This document shows positions 15,703-24,063 of a DNA stretch of 42,471 nucleotides, piece by piece. How positions within the stretch are numbered: position 1 is the stretch's first letter; each line of letters opens with the position of its first letter. The notes beneath the pieces are model-generated. The model saw nothing but the letters and a program-made list of their open reading frames with translations, ran no database searches and was not told the origin of the DNA. Origin of the DNA: a bacterium (GTDB lineage Bacteria; Verrucomicrobiota; Verrucomicrobiia; Limisphaerales; RI-55); contig WGOC01000035.1 of the NCBI GenBank assembly GCA_016124235.1, positions 1 through 42,471 on the forward strand, read 5' to 3'. Made by a program: the position numbers and the translations under genes.

Positions 15703-18018
15703 ATGGTCGCACGCAAGAAACAGCCATCGAAAAATTCTTCCCGGCCGCGTTGGCAGCGCTGGAGTCCAGTCAGCATCGTCTGTCTGGTCGCCGCAATGTG
15801 GTGGTTTTCGCGCTCAACCCCGGAGAAAAACCCACCACCGTCGGCAACCAATACCCCTCCGACACCGACCCAGGTTTCATCTGTGAAATGGGAACCGATC
15901 GCGCCCGATACCGAAACCTTCGCCCTCTATGCGGGCTCAGCTTCCTGCACCGAATGTCACGGCGCCAAACACGATTCCTGGCTCCAGTCCCACCACGCGA
16001 TGGCGGAGCGATTGCCATCGGCCAAGCTGGACCAAACCGCATTCGACCCGCCGCGGAAAATCCAACATGGCGACGTGACAACTTCGGTGCGCGCAGATGG
16101 TGACACTTTCGTCGTCAACACACTGGGCCTGGGAAACAAGATGGAAGATCACGAGGTGATCCGTGTCATCGGTCACGATCCGCTGCGGCAGTTCTTGGTC
16201 AACGCGGGAGATGGCCGGTTGCAGGCCTTGGAGATGGCATTCGATCCCCACAAGAACGAGTGGTTTGACGTCTTTGGCGAAGAACACCGCCGGCCCGGCG
16301 AGTGGGGTCACTGGACCGGGCGCGGCATGAATTGGAATTCCATGTGCGCATCGTGCCACAACACGCGCTTGCGCAAAAACTACGACGCCACGACCGATTC
16401 GTACCACACCACGATGGCCGAAATGACCGTTGGTTGCGAGGCGTGTCACGGACCGATGAAGCAACATGTGCTCGCCTACAAAGCCGGCACCAAACCACCG
16501 CCCGCCGCCAAGCCGACCCGTGAGCAAATCATGAACACGTGCGGCACGTGTCATTCGCGCAGAGCGGAACTCACCGGCGACTTTCAACCCGGTGACGATT
16601 ACTTCGATCATTATCACCTGACCGTACCCGACTTGAGCGACCTGTATTATGCGGACGGGCAGGTGCGCGGCGAAGACTACGTGTTTGGATCGTTCCTCGG
16701 CAGTCGCATGCACGCGGCCGGCGTCACCTGTCTGGATTGCCACGACCCGCACACAACCAAAACCATTTTGCCTGGCAATGCCCTTTGCCTGCGTTGCCAT
16801 AACGGCAGCTACCCGCGCAGCCCCAAGATCAATCCGGCCGAACACACATTTCACAAGAACGACAGCGCGGGGAACCTGTGCGTGAACTGTCACATGCCAA
16901 TCACGATCTACATGCAACGCCATCCGCGGCGCGATCACGGCTTCACCATTCCCGACCCGCTGCTCACCAAGCAGTACGGCATTCCCAACGCCTGCAATCG
17001 TTGTCATACGGACAAGGACACCGATTGGGCATTGGCAGCGGTAACGAAGAATTACGGCGATAAGATGAACCGGCACACGCGTTCGCGCGCCCAGGCGATT
17101 GCCCGCGCCCGTGCCGGCGACCTCTCGGTCAAACCGGAAATCTTGCAGCTGCTGACCGGCGACGAAACGCCGTATTGGAAAGCCGTCGCCGCCAATGTGA
17201 TCGATCCCTGGCTGGCCGATGCGGATGTCCAGCAGGCGTTGATGGCGTCGCTCGAAAGCACCAACGCGTTGGTTCGATCTCAGGTCGCGTTCGCCCTCGC
17301 TCCCGCGGCGCAAGCCAACAGCTCGCCCGTACGAACCGCGTTGCGTGAACATCTTAATGATCCGATTCGTAGCGTGCGCGTGAACGCCGCCTGGGGATTG
17401 CGAAACGAAGTTCCTCTGGACGCAACCGCCACACGTGAGTTGCAACGCTTCCTTCAGTTCAACGCCGATCAACCGACGGGATTGCTCCAGCTCGGCAGTT
17501 GGGAGCTGGCCCGGAACAATCCCAACGCGGCACTCACGAATTTCGAAAAAGCCGTCTCGTGGGATCCCAATTCGGCTCCCTTGCGCCACGAACTGGCGGT
17601 GCTTTACGGAATGATGAACCGGCCGGCGGATGCCCTCAAAGAATTGCAGGCCGCCGTCCGGATCGCTCCGAACGACGCGGAGTTTCAATACAAGCTCGGC
17701 CTCGCCTGGAATGAAATGGGTGATCTGACAAAAGCCACGCAGGCACTGGAAAAAGCAGTTGAACTTAATCCACGCCATGCGCGGGCGTGGTACAACCTCG
17801 GACTCGCCCGGCAGCAGGTCGGGCTGTCGCAGCAAGCGATTGACGCGCTGTATCGAGCGGAATCGATTGATCCACGTGATCCAGGAATTCCCTATGCGCG
17901 TGCCACCATTCATGCGCAATTGGGTCAGGCAAATGAAGCGCGAGCCGCAGCCGAGCGGGCATTGAGCATCGATCCCAGCTTCGCGGCCGCCCGGCAATTG
18001 ATCGATTCACTGCGTTGA
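15703..18018 (+). CDS. Membrane-anchored octahaem cytochrome c fused to HEAT and TPR repeats
   Basis: This 771-residue protein has one N-terminal membrane segment (about residues 21-36) and a proline-rich linker, then eight CxxCH haem-binding motifs: CTECH at 82-86, then CASCH, CEACH, CGTCH, CLDCH, CLRCH, CVNCH and CNRCH, all before about residue 440. The haem part resembles the cytochrome c554-type multihaem domain. The C-terminal 330 residues carry HEAT-like repeats (SLESTNALVRSQVAFAL, LNDPIRSVRVNAAWGL) and then four or so tetratricopeptide repeats (FEKAVSWDP, LKELQAAVRIAPND, LEKAVELNPRHARAWYNLG). It probably faces the periplasm, shuttling electrons or acting as an oxidoreductase with the TPRs as docking surface. 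No cytochrome maturation or reductase genes are nearby. Confidence 0.88.
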   Translation: MVARKKQPSKNSSRPRWQRWSPVSIVCLVAAMWWFSRSTPEKNPPPSATNTPPTPTQVSSVKWEPIAPDTETFALYAGSASCTECHGAKHDSWLQSHHAMAERLPSAKLDQTAFDPPRKIQHGDVTTSVRADGDTFVVNTLGLGNKMEDHEVIRVIGHDPLRQFLVNAGDGRLQALEMAFDPHKNEWFDVFGEEHRRPGEWGHWTGRGMNWNSMCASCHNTRLRKNYDATTDSYHTTMAEMTVGCEACHGPMKQHVLAYKAGTKPPPAAKPTREQIMNTCGTCHSRRAELTGDFQPGDDYFDHYHLTVPDLSDLYYADGQVRGEDYVFGSFLGSRMHAAGVTCLDCHDPHTTKTILPGNALCLRCHNGSYPRSPKINPAEHTFHKNDSAGNLCVNCHMPITIYMQRHPRRDHGFTIPDPLLTKQYGIPNACNRCHTDKDTDWALAAVTKNYGDKMNRHTRSRAQAIARARAGDLSVKPEILQLLTGDETPYWKAVAANVIDPWLADADVQQALMASLESTNALVRSQVAFALAPAAQANSSPVRTALREHLNDPIRSVRVNAAWGLRNEVPLDATATRELQRFLQFNADQPTGLLQLGSWELARNNPNAALTNFEKAVSWDPNSAPLRHELAVLYGMMNRPADALKELQAAVRIAPNDAEFQYKLGLAWNEMGDLTKATQALEKAVELNPRHARAWYNLGLARQQVGLSQQAIDALYRAESIDPRDPGIPYARATIHAQLGQANEARAAAERALSIDPSFAAARQLIDSLR

Positions 18019-18030
18019 GCGGGATCGAAG

Positions 18031-18060
18031 AACGTGCTGCCAGCGTCTCGCCGGCAGAAA
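18031..18060 (+). repeat. 30-bp palindromic repeat, copy 1
   Basis: The copy contains an imperfect hairpin CTGCCAGCG-tct-CGCCGGCAG and is followed by AAAAA. It matches copy 2 (18255-18284, opposite strand) at 29 of 30 positions. It lies 12 bp after the multihaem cytochrome stop. Confidence 0.7.
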
Positions 18061-18254
18061 AACCCGCAGCGAACTCAAAAAGGAACAACTGGGTCGGGAG
18101 CCACCCATGTGGTGGCGCGGAATATCTGAGACCTTAGTGTTCAATCGCTGAGTGAGAAACTCCTCGCAAGGTACCATTGATCGTTTACCCGAAGTTCGTT
18201 TCAGCTGGATGCCATTGAGTGAACAGTGACTTTTTCCTGTAGCACGTCCCTTTC

Positions 18255-18284
18255 TTTCTGCCAGCGAGACGCTGGCAGCACGTT
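18255..18284 (-). repeat. 30-bp palindromic repeat, copy 2 (inverted)
   Basis: This is the inverted partner of 18031-18060, with a perfect 9-bp stem CTGCCAGCG/CGCTGGCAG. On the minus strand it is followed by AAAGAAAGGG rather than a T-run. It sits just downstream of waaA, so the pair brackets the convergent gap between two genes. Confidence 0.7.
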
Positions 18285-18291
18285 GGGTGAA

Positions 18292-19620
18292 CTAATCTCC
18301 GCTTTCGGAAACGTATATCTCCTCGTCTTTCAAACGCTCGGCGATAATGTCGACCGTGCGGGCGATCGCGCCGACGTTTCGTTCCACGACTTGTTTTGCG
18401 CGGGCACCCATTTCCACGCACTGCTTGGGATCGGCTAACAGATCCGCCACCGCGTGTTCCAGATCACGCGCCGATTTCACCTGGCGAACGGCCTTCGCTT
18501 CCAGAAACTCCGGCACAATGCCACGGAAGTTTTGCATGTTCGGCCCGAACACCACGGCCTTGCCGATCGCGGCGGGTTCGATCGGATTTTGGCCGCCTTT
18601 GGCTGTGAGCGTTTTGCCGACAAAAACCACGGTCGCCACTTCGTAAAAAGCCTTCAGCTCGCCCGTCGTGTTCACCATCAGGCAGTCAACGTCACCCTTC
18701 GGCATTCGGCCGCGTCTCATGTCGGTGCGAAAGGCAATCTTCACACCCGCCGCGCGAACGGCGCGGCCGGCGTCGCGGGCGCGTTCGTGATGTCGCGGCA
18801 CGAGAATGAGAAACAGATTCGGAAACTGTTTGCGAAGTTTGAGCCAGGTTTTCGCGAGGATGACTTCTTCACCGTCGTGGGTGCTGCCACCCAGCAGGAT
18901 CGGCGCATCAGCCGGCACACCGAGATCATCGAGCAACGCGCGCGTGTCGAGTTGATGTCTCCCGGCCGCGGTCGCGGTGTCGAATTTCAAATTGCCGACG
19001 ACGTGCACGGCGTCAGGTCGACAGCCGATTTCGCGAAGCTTGGCGGCATCGGATTCCGTTGGGCAGCACGCCCGGCTCAAGTTGCCGAACAATCCGCGAA
19101 AGAAGGAACCCCAACGTTTGTAGCCGCGATACGACTTGTCCGAGATGCGGGCATTGATGAGAAACGTGGGAACGCCCATCTGCCGGGCACGCCACAAAAA
19201 GTTTGGCCAGATCTCAGCCTCCACGAGCACGATTGCCTCGGGATGAATGGTGCCCAAGGCCCGTTGCACCCATTTCTTTCGATCGATCGGGTAATAGATT
19301 TTTTCCACATGAGCCGGCACGCGACGGCGCAATTCGGCCATGCCGGTGGTCGTGGTGGTGGAAACCACCAGTTTCAAATTGGGCAGGCGCTTTTCAATTT
19401 CGTCGATGAGCCGGATGACGAGGTTCACCTCACCGACGCTCACCGCGTGAATCCACATGACGTGGCGATTGGTGATGGATTGTTTGACCTTGGCGTTGAA
19501 CTTGCCAAACCGCTGGCGAAAACCGCGCTTCCAGTTGCCGCGCCGCCAGAGCTTGAGCATGTAAAACGGCGACCCAAGAATGAGCCCGATGGTCAGCAAC
19601 AGGTTGTAAAGCGTCCGCAT
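18292..19620 (-). CDS. waaA: 3-deoxy-D-manno-octulosonic acid (Kdo) transferase
   Basis: This 442-residue enzyme adds Kdo from CMP-Kdo to lipid A precursor at the inner membrane. The start at 19620 gives MRTLYNLLLTIGLILGSPFY, the N-terminal membrane anchor of WaaA/KdtA; a longer in-frame extension to 19890 has no conserved sequence. The conserved motifs are present: WIHAVSVGEVN (catalytic glutamate), STTTTTGMAELR, LVEAEIWPNFL, VVGNLKFD, and the CMP-binding GGQNPIEPAAIGKAVVFGPN. It indicates a Gram-negative cell with lipopolysaccharide. It is divergent from the family 9 glycosyltransferase (202 bp), consistent with a core-oligosaccharide locus. Confidence 0.95.
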   Translation of the reverse strand: MRTLYNLLLTIGLILGSPFYMLKLWRRGNWKRGFRQRFGKFNAKVKQSITNRHVMWIHAVSVGEVNLVIRLIDEIEKRLPNLKLVVSTTTTTGMAELRRRVPAHVEKIYYPIDRKKWVQRALGTIHPEAIVLVEAEIWPNFLWRARQMGVPTFLINARISDKSYRGYKRWGSFFRGLFGNLSRACCPTESDAAKLREIGCRPDAVHVVGNLKFDTATAAGRHQLDTRALLDDLGVPADAPILLGGSTHDGEEVILAKTWLKLRKQFPNLFLILVPRHHERARDAGRAVRAAGVKIAFRTDMRRGRMPKGDVDCLMVNTTGELKAFYEVATVVFVGKTLTAKGGQNPIEPAAIGKAVVFGPNMQNFRGIVPEFLEAKAVRQVKSARDLEHAVADLLADPKQCVEMGARAKQVVERNVGAIARTVDIIAERLKDEEIYVSESGD

Positions 19621-19822
19621 GAACCGGAATTCCAAAGAGTCGCAGGATTCTCCACCCCCGGGCACAACATGATCACCAATTTCAAGCGGCAATGCGGGCG
19701 GAAGTCCTCTCGCGGGCAAAGAGAAAACCGATCCCGCCCAAAAATCGCAAGGTGGATTTTCCACGCGAGAAACCGCTCGCTTCCTTGAAGGGGCCTTTGC
19801 GACCCTGCCGCGTCGCCTGCCT

Positions 19823-20881
19823 GTGAATATCTTGATCGTCAAATTGAGCGCGCTCGGGGATGTCGTGCATACGCTGCCCGCCTTGAACACGTTGCGACGC
19901 GCTTACCCGAAGGCGCACATTTCCTGGCTCGTTGAGGCGATGGCCCGTGATTTGATCGAAGGGCATCCCGCGCTCGATCGTGTCGTCGTGTGGCGGCGAC
20001 GTGATTTTGAAGCCGCTTTCAAAGAAGGTCGTTGGGCCACGGCCTGGCGGATTTTTTCCGAAACCCGCCGGCAGGTTCGCCAATTCCCGTACGACCTGGT
20101 CATTGATTTTCAAGGGTTGATGAAAAGTGGTTTGTGGGTCGCCCAGGCGCGCAGTAGGCACAAGGTTGGTTTTGGCCGGGGCATGGAACGTTCGGAAGGC
20201 AGCCACTTGTTTCTGACCGAGCGCGTGCCCGCCGTATCGATGGATATTCACGCACTGGAGCGCAGTCTTCTGTTGTTGCAGGCGATCGGCATCCAGCGCG
20301 GGCCGATCGAATACCGATTTCCGATTGACCAGGCGGCCCGCGATGCCGCGACCGATTTTCTCCAGTCGAGCGGCGTCGCGCCTTCGGACCGGTTGGTGGT
20401 GATTCATCCGATGACCCGCTGGCCCACCAAGCTGTGGTTTGAAGATCGCTTCGCCCAAGTGGCCAATGAACTTAGTGGCGCCGGATTGAAGGTCATTTTT
20501 TCCGGCGGCCCGAACGACGCACCGGCACTTGAGCGCATCGCGAAAAACATGACCTCGCCGATGATTCGCACGAATGGCCTCGGGGGGTTGAAAACCTTGG
20601 CGGCCATCTACGAACGGGCGAACGTTCTTGTCTCTACCGACACGGGACCAATGCACATTGCCGCCGCCGTGAGCACGCCCGTTGTGGCCATATTTGGACC
20701 GACTTCGCCGCAACGGACAGGGCCGTATGGTGATGAGCACGTTGTCCTGCAGGCCGGAGTTTCGTGCAGCCCGTGCTTCAGCAAAAAATGCGTCACCCAG
20801 GATCTCGAACTAATGGCCTGCATGAAACGCATTTCGGCAGACGAGGTGGTGGCCGCCGTCAGGCAACTGCTCAACCGATGA
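19823..20881 (+). CDS. Glycosyltransferase family 9 (heptosyltransferase-like)
   Basis: The 352-residue protein starts with GTG and reads MNILIVKLSALGDVVHTLPA, the hallmark N terminus of WaaC/WaaF/RfaQ-type heptosyltransferases. Further motifs are VIDFQGLMKSG, VIHPMTRWPTKLW and, near the end, VSTDTGPMHIAAAVSTPVVAIFGPTSPQRTGPYG, the ADP-heptose-binding region. It probably adds heptose to the lipopolysaccharide core, consistent with divergent waaA. Which heptosyltransferase it is cannot be decided from one gene. Confidence 0.93.
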   Translation: MNILIVKLSALGDVVHTLPALNTLRRAYPKAHISWLVEAMARDLIEGHPALDRVVVWRRRDFEAAFKEGRWATAWRIFSETRRQVRQFPYDLVIDFQGLMKSGLWVAQARSRHKVGFGRGMERSEGSHLFLTERVPAVSMDIHALERSLLLLQAIGIQRGPIEYRFPIDQAARDAATDFLQSSGVAPSDRLVVIHPMTRWPTKLWFEDRFAQVANELSGAGLKVIFSGGPNDAPALERIAKNMTSPMIRTNGLGGLKTLAAIYERANVLVSTDTGPMHIAAAVSTPVVAIFGPTSPQRTGPYGDEHVVLQAGVSCSPCFSKKCVTQDLELMACMKRISADEVVAAVRQLLNR

Positions 20882-20964
20882 CCGCCGTCCCATTGGACGA
20901 TCTTGCTGGCGTGTTTGAGCATTTCCAAACTTGTCCGCGGACCGCGCGATGCTAGATTGCGCTT

Positions 20965-21996
20965 GTGACTGTTGCTGTAAACGATTCGGCCAACCGGCTC
21001 AAGATGGTACCCTGCGCCGGTTGCGGTGCGCGGAGCTTTATTTCCAACGACCTCGCCCCTTTTGAAACGATACCCTGCTCGAAGTGTGGTCACCCCCTGA
21101 TGCTGCCGGTCATGATGCAGCATTTTGAGCTGCAAAGCTTCGTGGCATCCGGCGGCATGGGCTCCGTTTACAGCGCGTACGACACGGTGCTGGAGCGGCA
21201 GGTGGCCATTAAGTTAATGAAACGCGAACTGGCTGAGGACCAGGAAGCTTATGAAGGTTTTTTCCGTGAGGCCCGGGCATGTGCGTCGCTGAACCACCAA
21301 AACATCATCCACATTTACCATTTCGGTGAACACGAGGGGCAGCTTTTCCTCGTGATGGAACTGGCCAATAACGGCAGTGTCGACAGCCGCATTGAAAAGG
21401 AAACCCGATTGCCTGAATTGGACGTTTTGGACATCGGCATCAAGGTCGCCTCAGCCCTCGATTCGGCGCTCAAAAAGAACCTGCTGCATCGCGACATCAA
21501 ACCCGGGAACATCCTGTTCAATCAGGAAGGCGAACCAAAGCTGGTTGATTTTGGCCTGGCCCGGAATGCCGAAAGCGAGACGGAAATGGAAACGGAGATT
21601 TACGGCACGCCCTATTACGTCGCGCCGGAACGTATTAAACGCGAGGTGGTCAACTGGTCGTCGGATTTGTATTCGCTCGGCGGTACGCTTTACCACGCGT
21701 TGACCGGGCATGTGCCGTTCGAAGCGCCCAGTGCCTCCGACGTCGTCGCGGCTCACGTCCACACCATGCCGACGCCGCCCAATCAAGTCGTCCCGGAAAT
21801 CACTCAGGCCACCAGCGATGCGATTCTGTCGACGCTTGCGAAGGAACCCGGTGAACGGTTCCAGAGCTACGACGAATTTCGCATGGCACTCGAAGCCGCC
21901 CGCAGTCACGTCATCGTGCAACAGCTCAACATGACCGTCGAAGAAGAACCCGGGGCGCAGGTGGCCGATAAAGGAAAAAGCTGGTGGCGACGGTAG
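20965..21996 (+). CDS. Serine/threonine protein kinase with N-terminal zinc ribbon
   Basis: This 343-residue Hanks-type kinase starts with GTG at 20965. Residues 17-41 form a zinc ribbon (C17, C20, C38, C41). The kinase domain follows: glycine loop VASGGMGSVYSAYD (60-73), catalytic lysine K83, catalytic loop HRDIKPGN (175-182) with D177, DFG at 195-197, and a YYVAPE segment. The last 30 residues are acidic, then basic. There is no membrane segment or PASTA/sensor domain, so it is probably cytoplasmic, with the ribbon as a possible sensing or docking part. It lies 83 bp after the glycosyltransferase and converges with a small secreted protein gene. Confidence 0.93.
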   Translation: MTVAVNDSANRLKMVPCAGCGARSFISNDLAPFETIPCSKCGHPLMLPVMMQHFELQSFVASGGMGSVYSAYDTVLERQVAIKLMKRELAEDQEAYEGFFREARACASLNHQNIIHIYHFGEHEGQLFLVMELANNGSVDSRIEKETRLPELDVLDIGIKVASALDSALKKNLLHRDIKPGNILFNQEGEPKLVDFGLARNAESETEMETEIYGTPYYVAPERIKREVVNWSSDLYSLGGTLYHALTGHVPFEAPSASDVVAAHVHTMPTPPNQVVPEITQATSDAILSTLAKEPGERFQSYDEFRMALEAARSHVIVQQLNMTVEEEPGAQVADKGKSWWRR

Positions 21997-22037
21997 CCGC
22001 AACACCAGCTTTTCTAATGTTCGTTCCTTGAAACGGG

Positions 22038-22460
22038 CTATTCTTCCTTCTTTCCTTTATTGGATTTTTCCTTTTTCGGTTTGGCAGCGGCTTTGGGTCC
22101 GATCCGTAGACTGACCAACATTTCCTTGCCGTCGCTGCTCTTCACAACCCGCCCGGCGATCTGCTCTCCCACGACGGCATCGTCGAAGGTGGCAGGTTTG
22201 CCATCCTTTGTGATTTTGGTTTTGGGCTGGAGATAAAGTGTCCGGCTCTTTTCCTTGCCGATGATTGTGAGCGTCTTCTTTTCCTTGTCCATCGCCCCCA
22301 ACTTACCGTGAAACGGATACGGTCGCTGCGATTTCGCTTCCGCCTTGGCCGCCGGCTTTTCCTTTTCCGCGCCCTGGGCAACCACGGACAAAGGTGACAT
22401 CAATGAACCTGCGGCGAGGAGAACCGCAAACAAGAGAACCCCGTAATAGTTTTTTTTCAT
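22038..22460 (-). CDS. Small secreted lysine-rich protein, unknown function
   Basis: This 140-residue protein has a clear signal peptide (VLLFAVLLAAGSLMSPLSVVAQG, cut near residue 29, shown here as hydrophobic residues 8-27). The mature part has a lysine-rich linker, a compact beta region (FHGKLGAMDKEKKTLTIIG, TLYLQPKTKITKDGKPATF, VGEQIAGRVVKS) resembling small OB-like DUF5666-type domains, and a strongly basic tail. I do not recognise a specific function. It is divergent from the NtrC-type regulator gene with 187 bp between starts. Confidence 0.7.
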   Translation of the reverse strand: MKKNYYGVLLFAVLLAAGSLMSPLSVVAQGAEKEKPAAKAEAKSQRPYPFHGKLGAMDKEKKTLTIIGKEKSRTLYLQPKTKITKDGKPATFDDAVVGEQIAGRVVKSSDGKEMLVSLRIGPKAAAKPKKEKSNKGKKEE

Positions 22461-22647
22461 AACAATTGTTCCTTTGAGACTTCGCTACAAATCTGCCGTT
22501 CACGGGGTGTATCACACAAGCATGTTAACGCAACCGTCTGGCGATCAAGCATTCAAGAATACGCGGAGCTTTGAATTCTCATGATGATTCGGCAGGGAGA
22601 GAGGTTGCGTCGTGGGGCGTTCCCGATTAATCCTCTCGCCGTCGCCG

Positions 22648-24060
22648 ATGATCAAGCCGACCCTCCTCATTGTAGATGATGAAAAGCCGACCCGTGACGG
22701 CTTGCGGGCCGCATTGGATGATCATTACGACGTCTATGTCGCTGAAGATGCCGACTCCGCAATGAGCCTGCTTGAGCGCGAACATTTTGCCGTGATGCTC
22801 ACGGATTTTCGCCTGCCCAAAGAAGACGGCATGAAGCTGATCGCACGGGCCAAATCCCTTTCGCGGCCACCGATTTGCATCTTGATGACCGCCTATGGTT
22901 CGGAGGATTTGGCCGTCGAAGCGATGAAACGCGGCGCCGACGACTACATTTCCAAGGGCCGGATGCAGATTGACGAGCTGGAAATGCGGATTGCCCGGGC
23001 GTTGCGCTCGCAAAAGCTCGAAACGGAGAATACCGCGCTCAAACAGCAGCTGGATGAACGATTCGGCGTGGAAAATATCGTCGGCGAATCGCCGGCGATG
23101 ATCGAGGTCTTTGACCGCGTCAAGCAAGTCGCGCCCACACGCGCCTCCGTGCTGATTCTGGGTGAAAGCGGTACCGGCAAGGAATTGATTGCCAAGGCGA
23201 TCCATCAACTCAGCCCGCGCGCCGGCCATCCCATGGTGACGGTCCATTGTGCCGGGTTTCCCGCCAGTCTGTTGGAAAGCGAGTTGTTCGGCCATGAAAA
23301 GGGTGCCTTCACCGGCGCCCATGAACGCAGAGTCGGCCGGGTGGAACAAGCCCAGGGCGGTACGCTCTTTCTCGATGAAATTGGCGAGATCGATCTGACC
23401 ACGCAGGTGAAGCTGCTGCGGTTTCTCGGCGAACGGACCTTTGAACGATTGGGGTCGAACAAGACTCTCACTGCGGACGTGCGTTTGATTTCCGCCACCA
23501 ATCGAAGGCTTGATCAGATGGTCAAGGATGGCCAGTTCCGGGAGGATCTCTATTACCGGCTCCGGGTGGTGACGTTGGACTTGCCGCCGCTGCGCGATCG
23601 GGCTGGTGACGTACCGTTGCTCGCACAGAATTTTTTGAAGGAATCGGCCCGCGAAAACGGCAAACAGATCAACGGCTTCACGCCTGAAGCCATGCAGGCC
23701 CTCCAAAGATGTCCTTGGCCCGGCAACGTTCGCGAATTGCGGTGGGCCATCGAAAGTGCGGTGGTGCTTTCCCGCGGCGAACGCGTCGGACTCAGGGACC
23801 TGCCGGAGAACGTCCGCGAGCAGGAACCGGTCGTTCCGCCGGCCCTCGATGAACACGGAACGCCGCCGCCGAAATTCTCGATCAAGGAAGCCGAACGCCA
23901 ATTAATCGTTCGGGCTTTGGAGGAATGTGATGGCAACCGCACACGGGCGGCCCGGAAATTGGGGATGTCGCGCCGCACGCTCCATCGCAAACTCCATACT
24001 TACCATTTGGAAGATCTGTTTCGTAAATCGTCGGACGACGACGAAGAGGAAAGTTCATAA
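22648..24060 (+). CDS. Sigma-54-dependent response regulator (NtrC family)
   Basis: The start at 22648 gives a 470-residue protein with three domains. The receiver has D53 as phospho-acceptor (MLTDFRLPKEDG). The AAA+ domain has Walker A GESGTGKE (172-179), the sigma-54 contact loop GAFTGA (219-224), Walker B LFLDEIGEI, and the arginine finger region. The C-terminal Fis-type helix-turn-helix reads ECDGNRTRAARKLGMSRRTL. It should activate sigma-54 promoters on phosphorylation. The intact GAFTGA loop supports true sigma-54 activation. The next gene starts 3 bp after the stop, so the membrane glycosyltransferase is cotranscribed. No cognate kinase is present in the window. Confidence 0.95.
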   Translation: MIKPTLLIVDDEKPTRDGLRAALDDHYDVYVAEDADSAMSLLEREHFAVMLTDFRLPKEDGMKLIARAKSLSRPPICILMTAYGSEDLAVEAMKRGADDYISKGRMQIDELEMRIARALRSQKLETENTALKQQLDERFGVENIVGESPAMIEVFDRVKQVAPTRASVLILGESGTGKELIAKAIHQLSPRAGHPMVTVHCAGFPASLLESELFGHEKGAFTGAHERRVGRVEQAQGGTLFLDEIGEIDLTTQVKLLRFLGERTFERLGSNKTLTADVRLISATNRRLDQMVKDGQFREDLYYRLRVVTLDLPPLRDRAGDVPLLAQNFLKESARENGKQINGFTPEAMQALQRCPWPGNVRELRWAIESAVVLSRGERVGLRDLPENVREQEPVVPPALDEHGTPPPKFSIKEAERQLIVRALEECDGNRTRAARKLGMSRRTLHRKLHTYHLEDLFRKSSDDDEEESS

Positions 24061-24063
24061 TAC

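Noticed and set aside
15937..17997. 686-codon minus-strand frame opposite the multihaem cytochrome
   Set aside because: Eight CxxCH motifs and TPRs lie on the plus strand; the minus frame is a compositional shadow.
18454..19788. 444-codon plus-strand frame opposite waaA
   Set aside because: WaaA motifs are on the minus strand; no conserved sequence in the plus frame.
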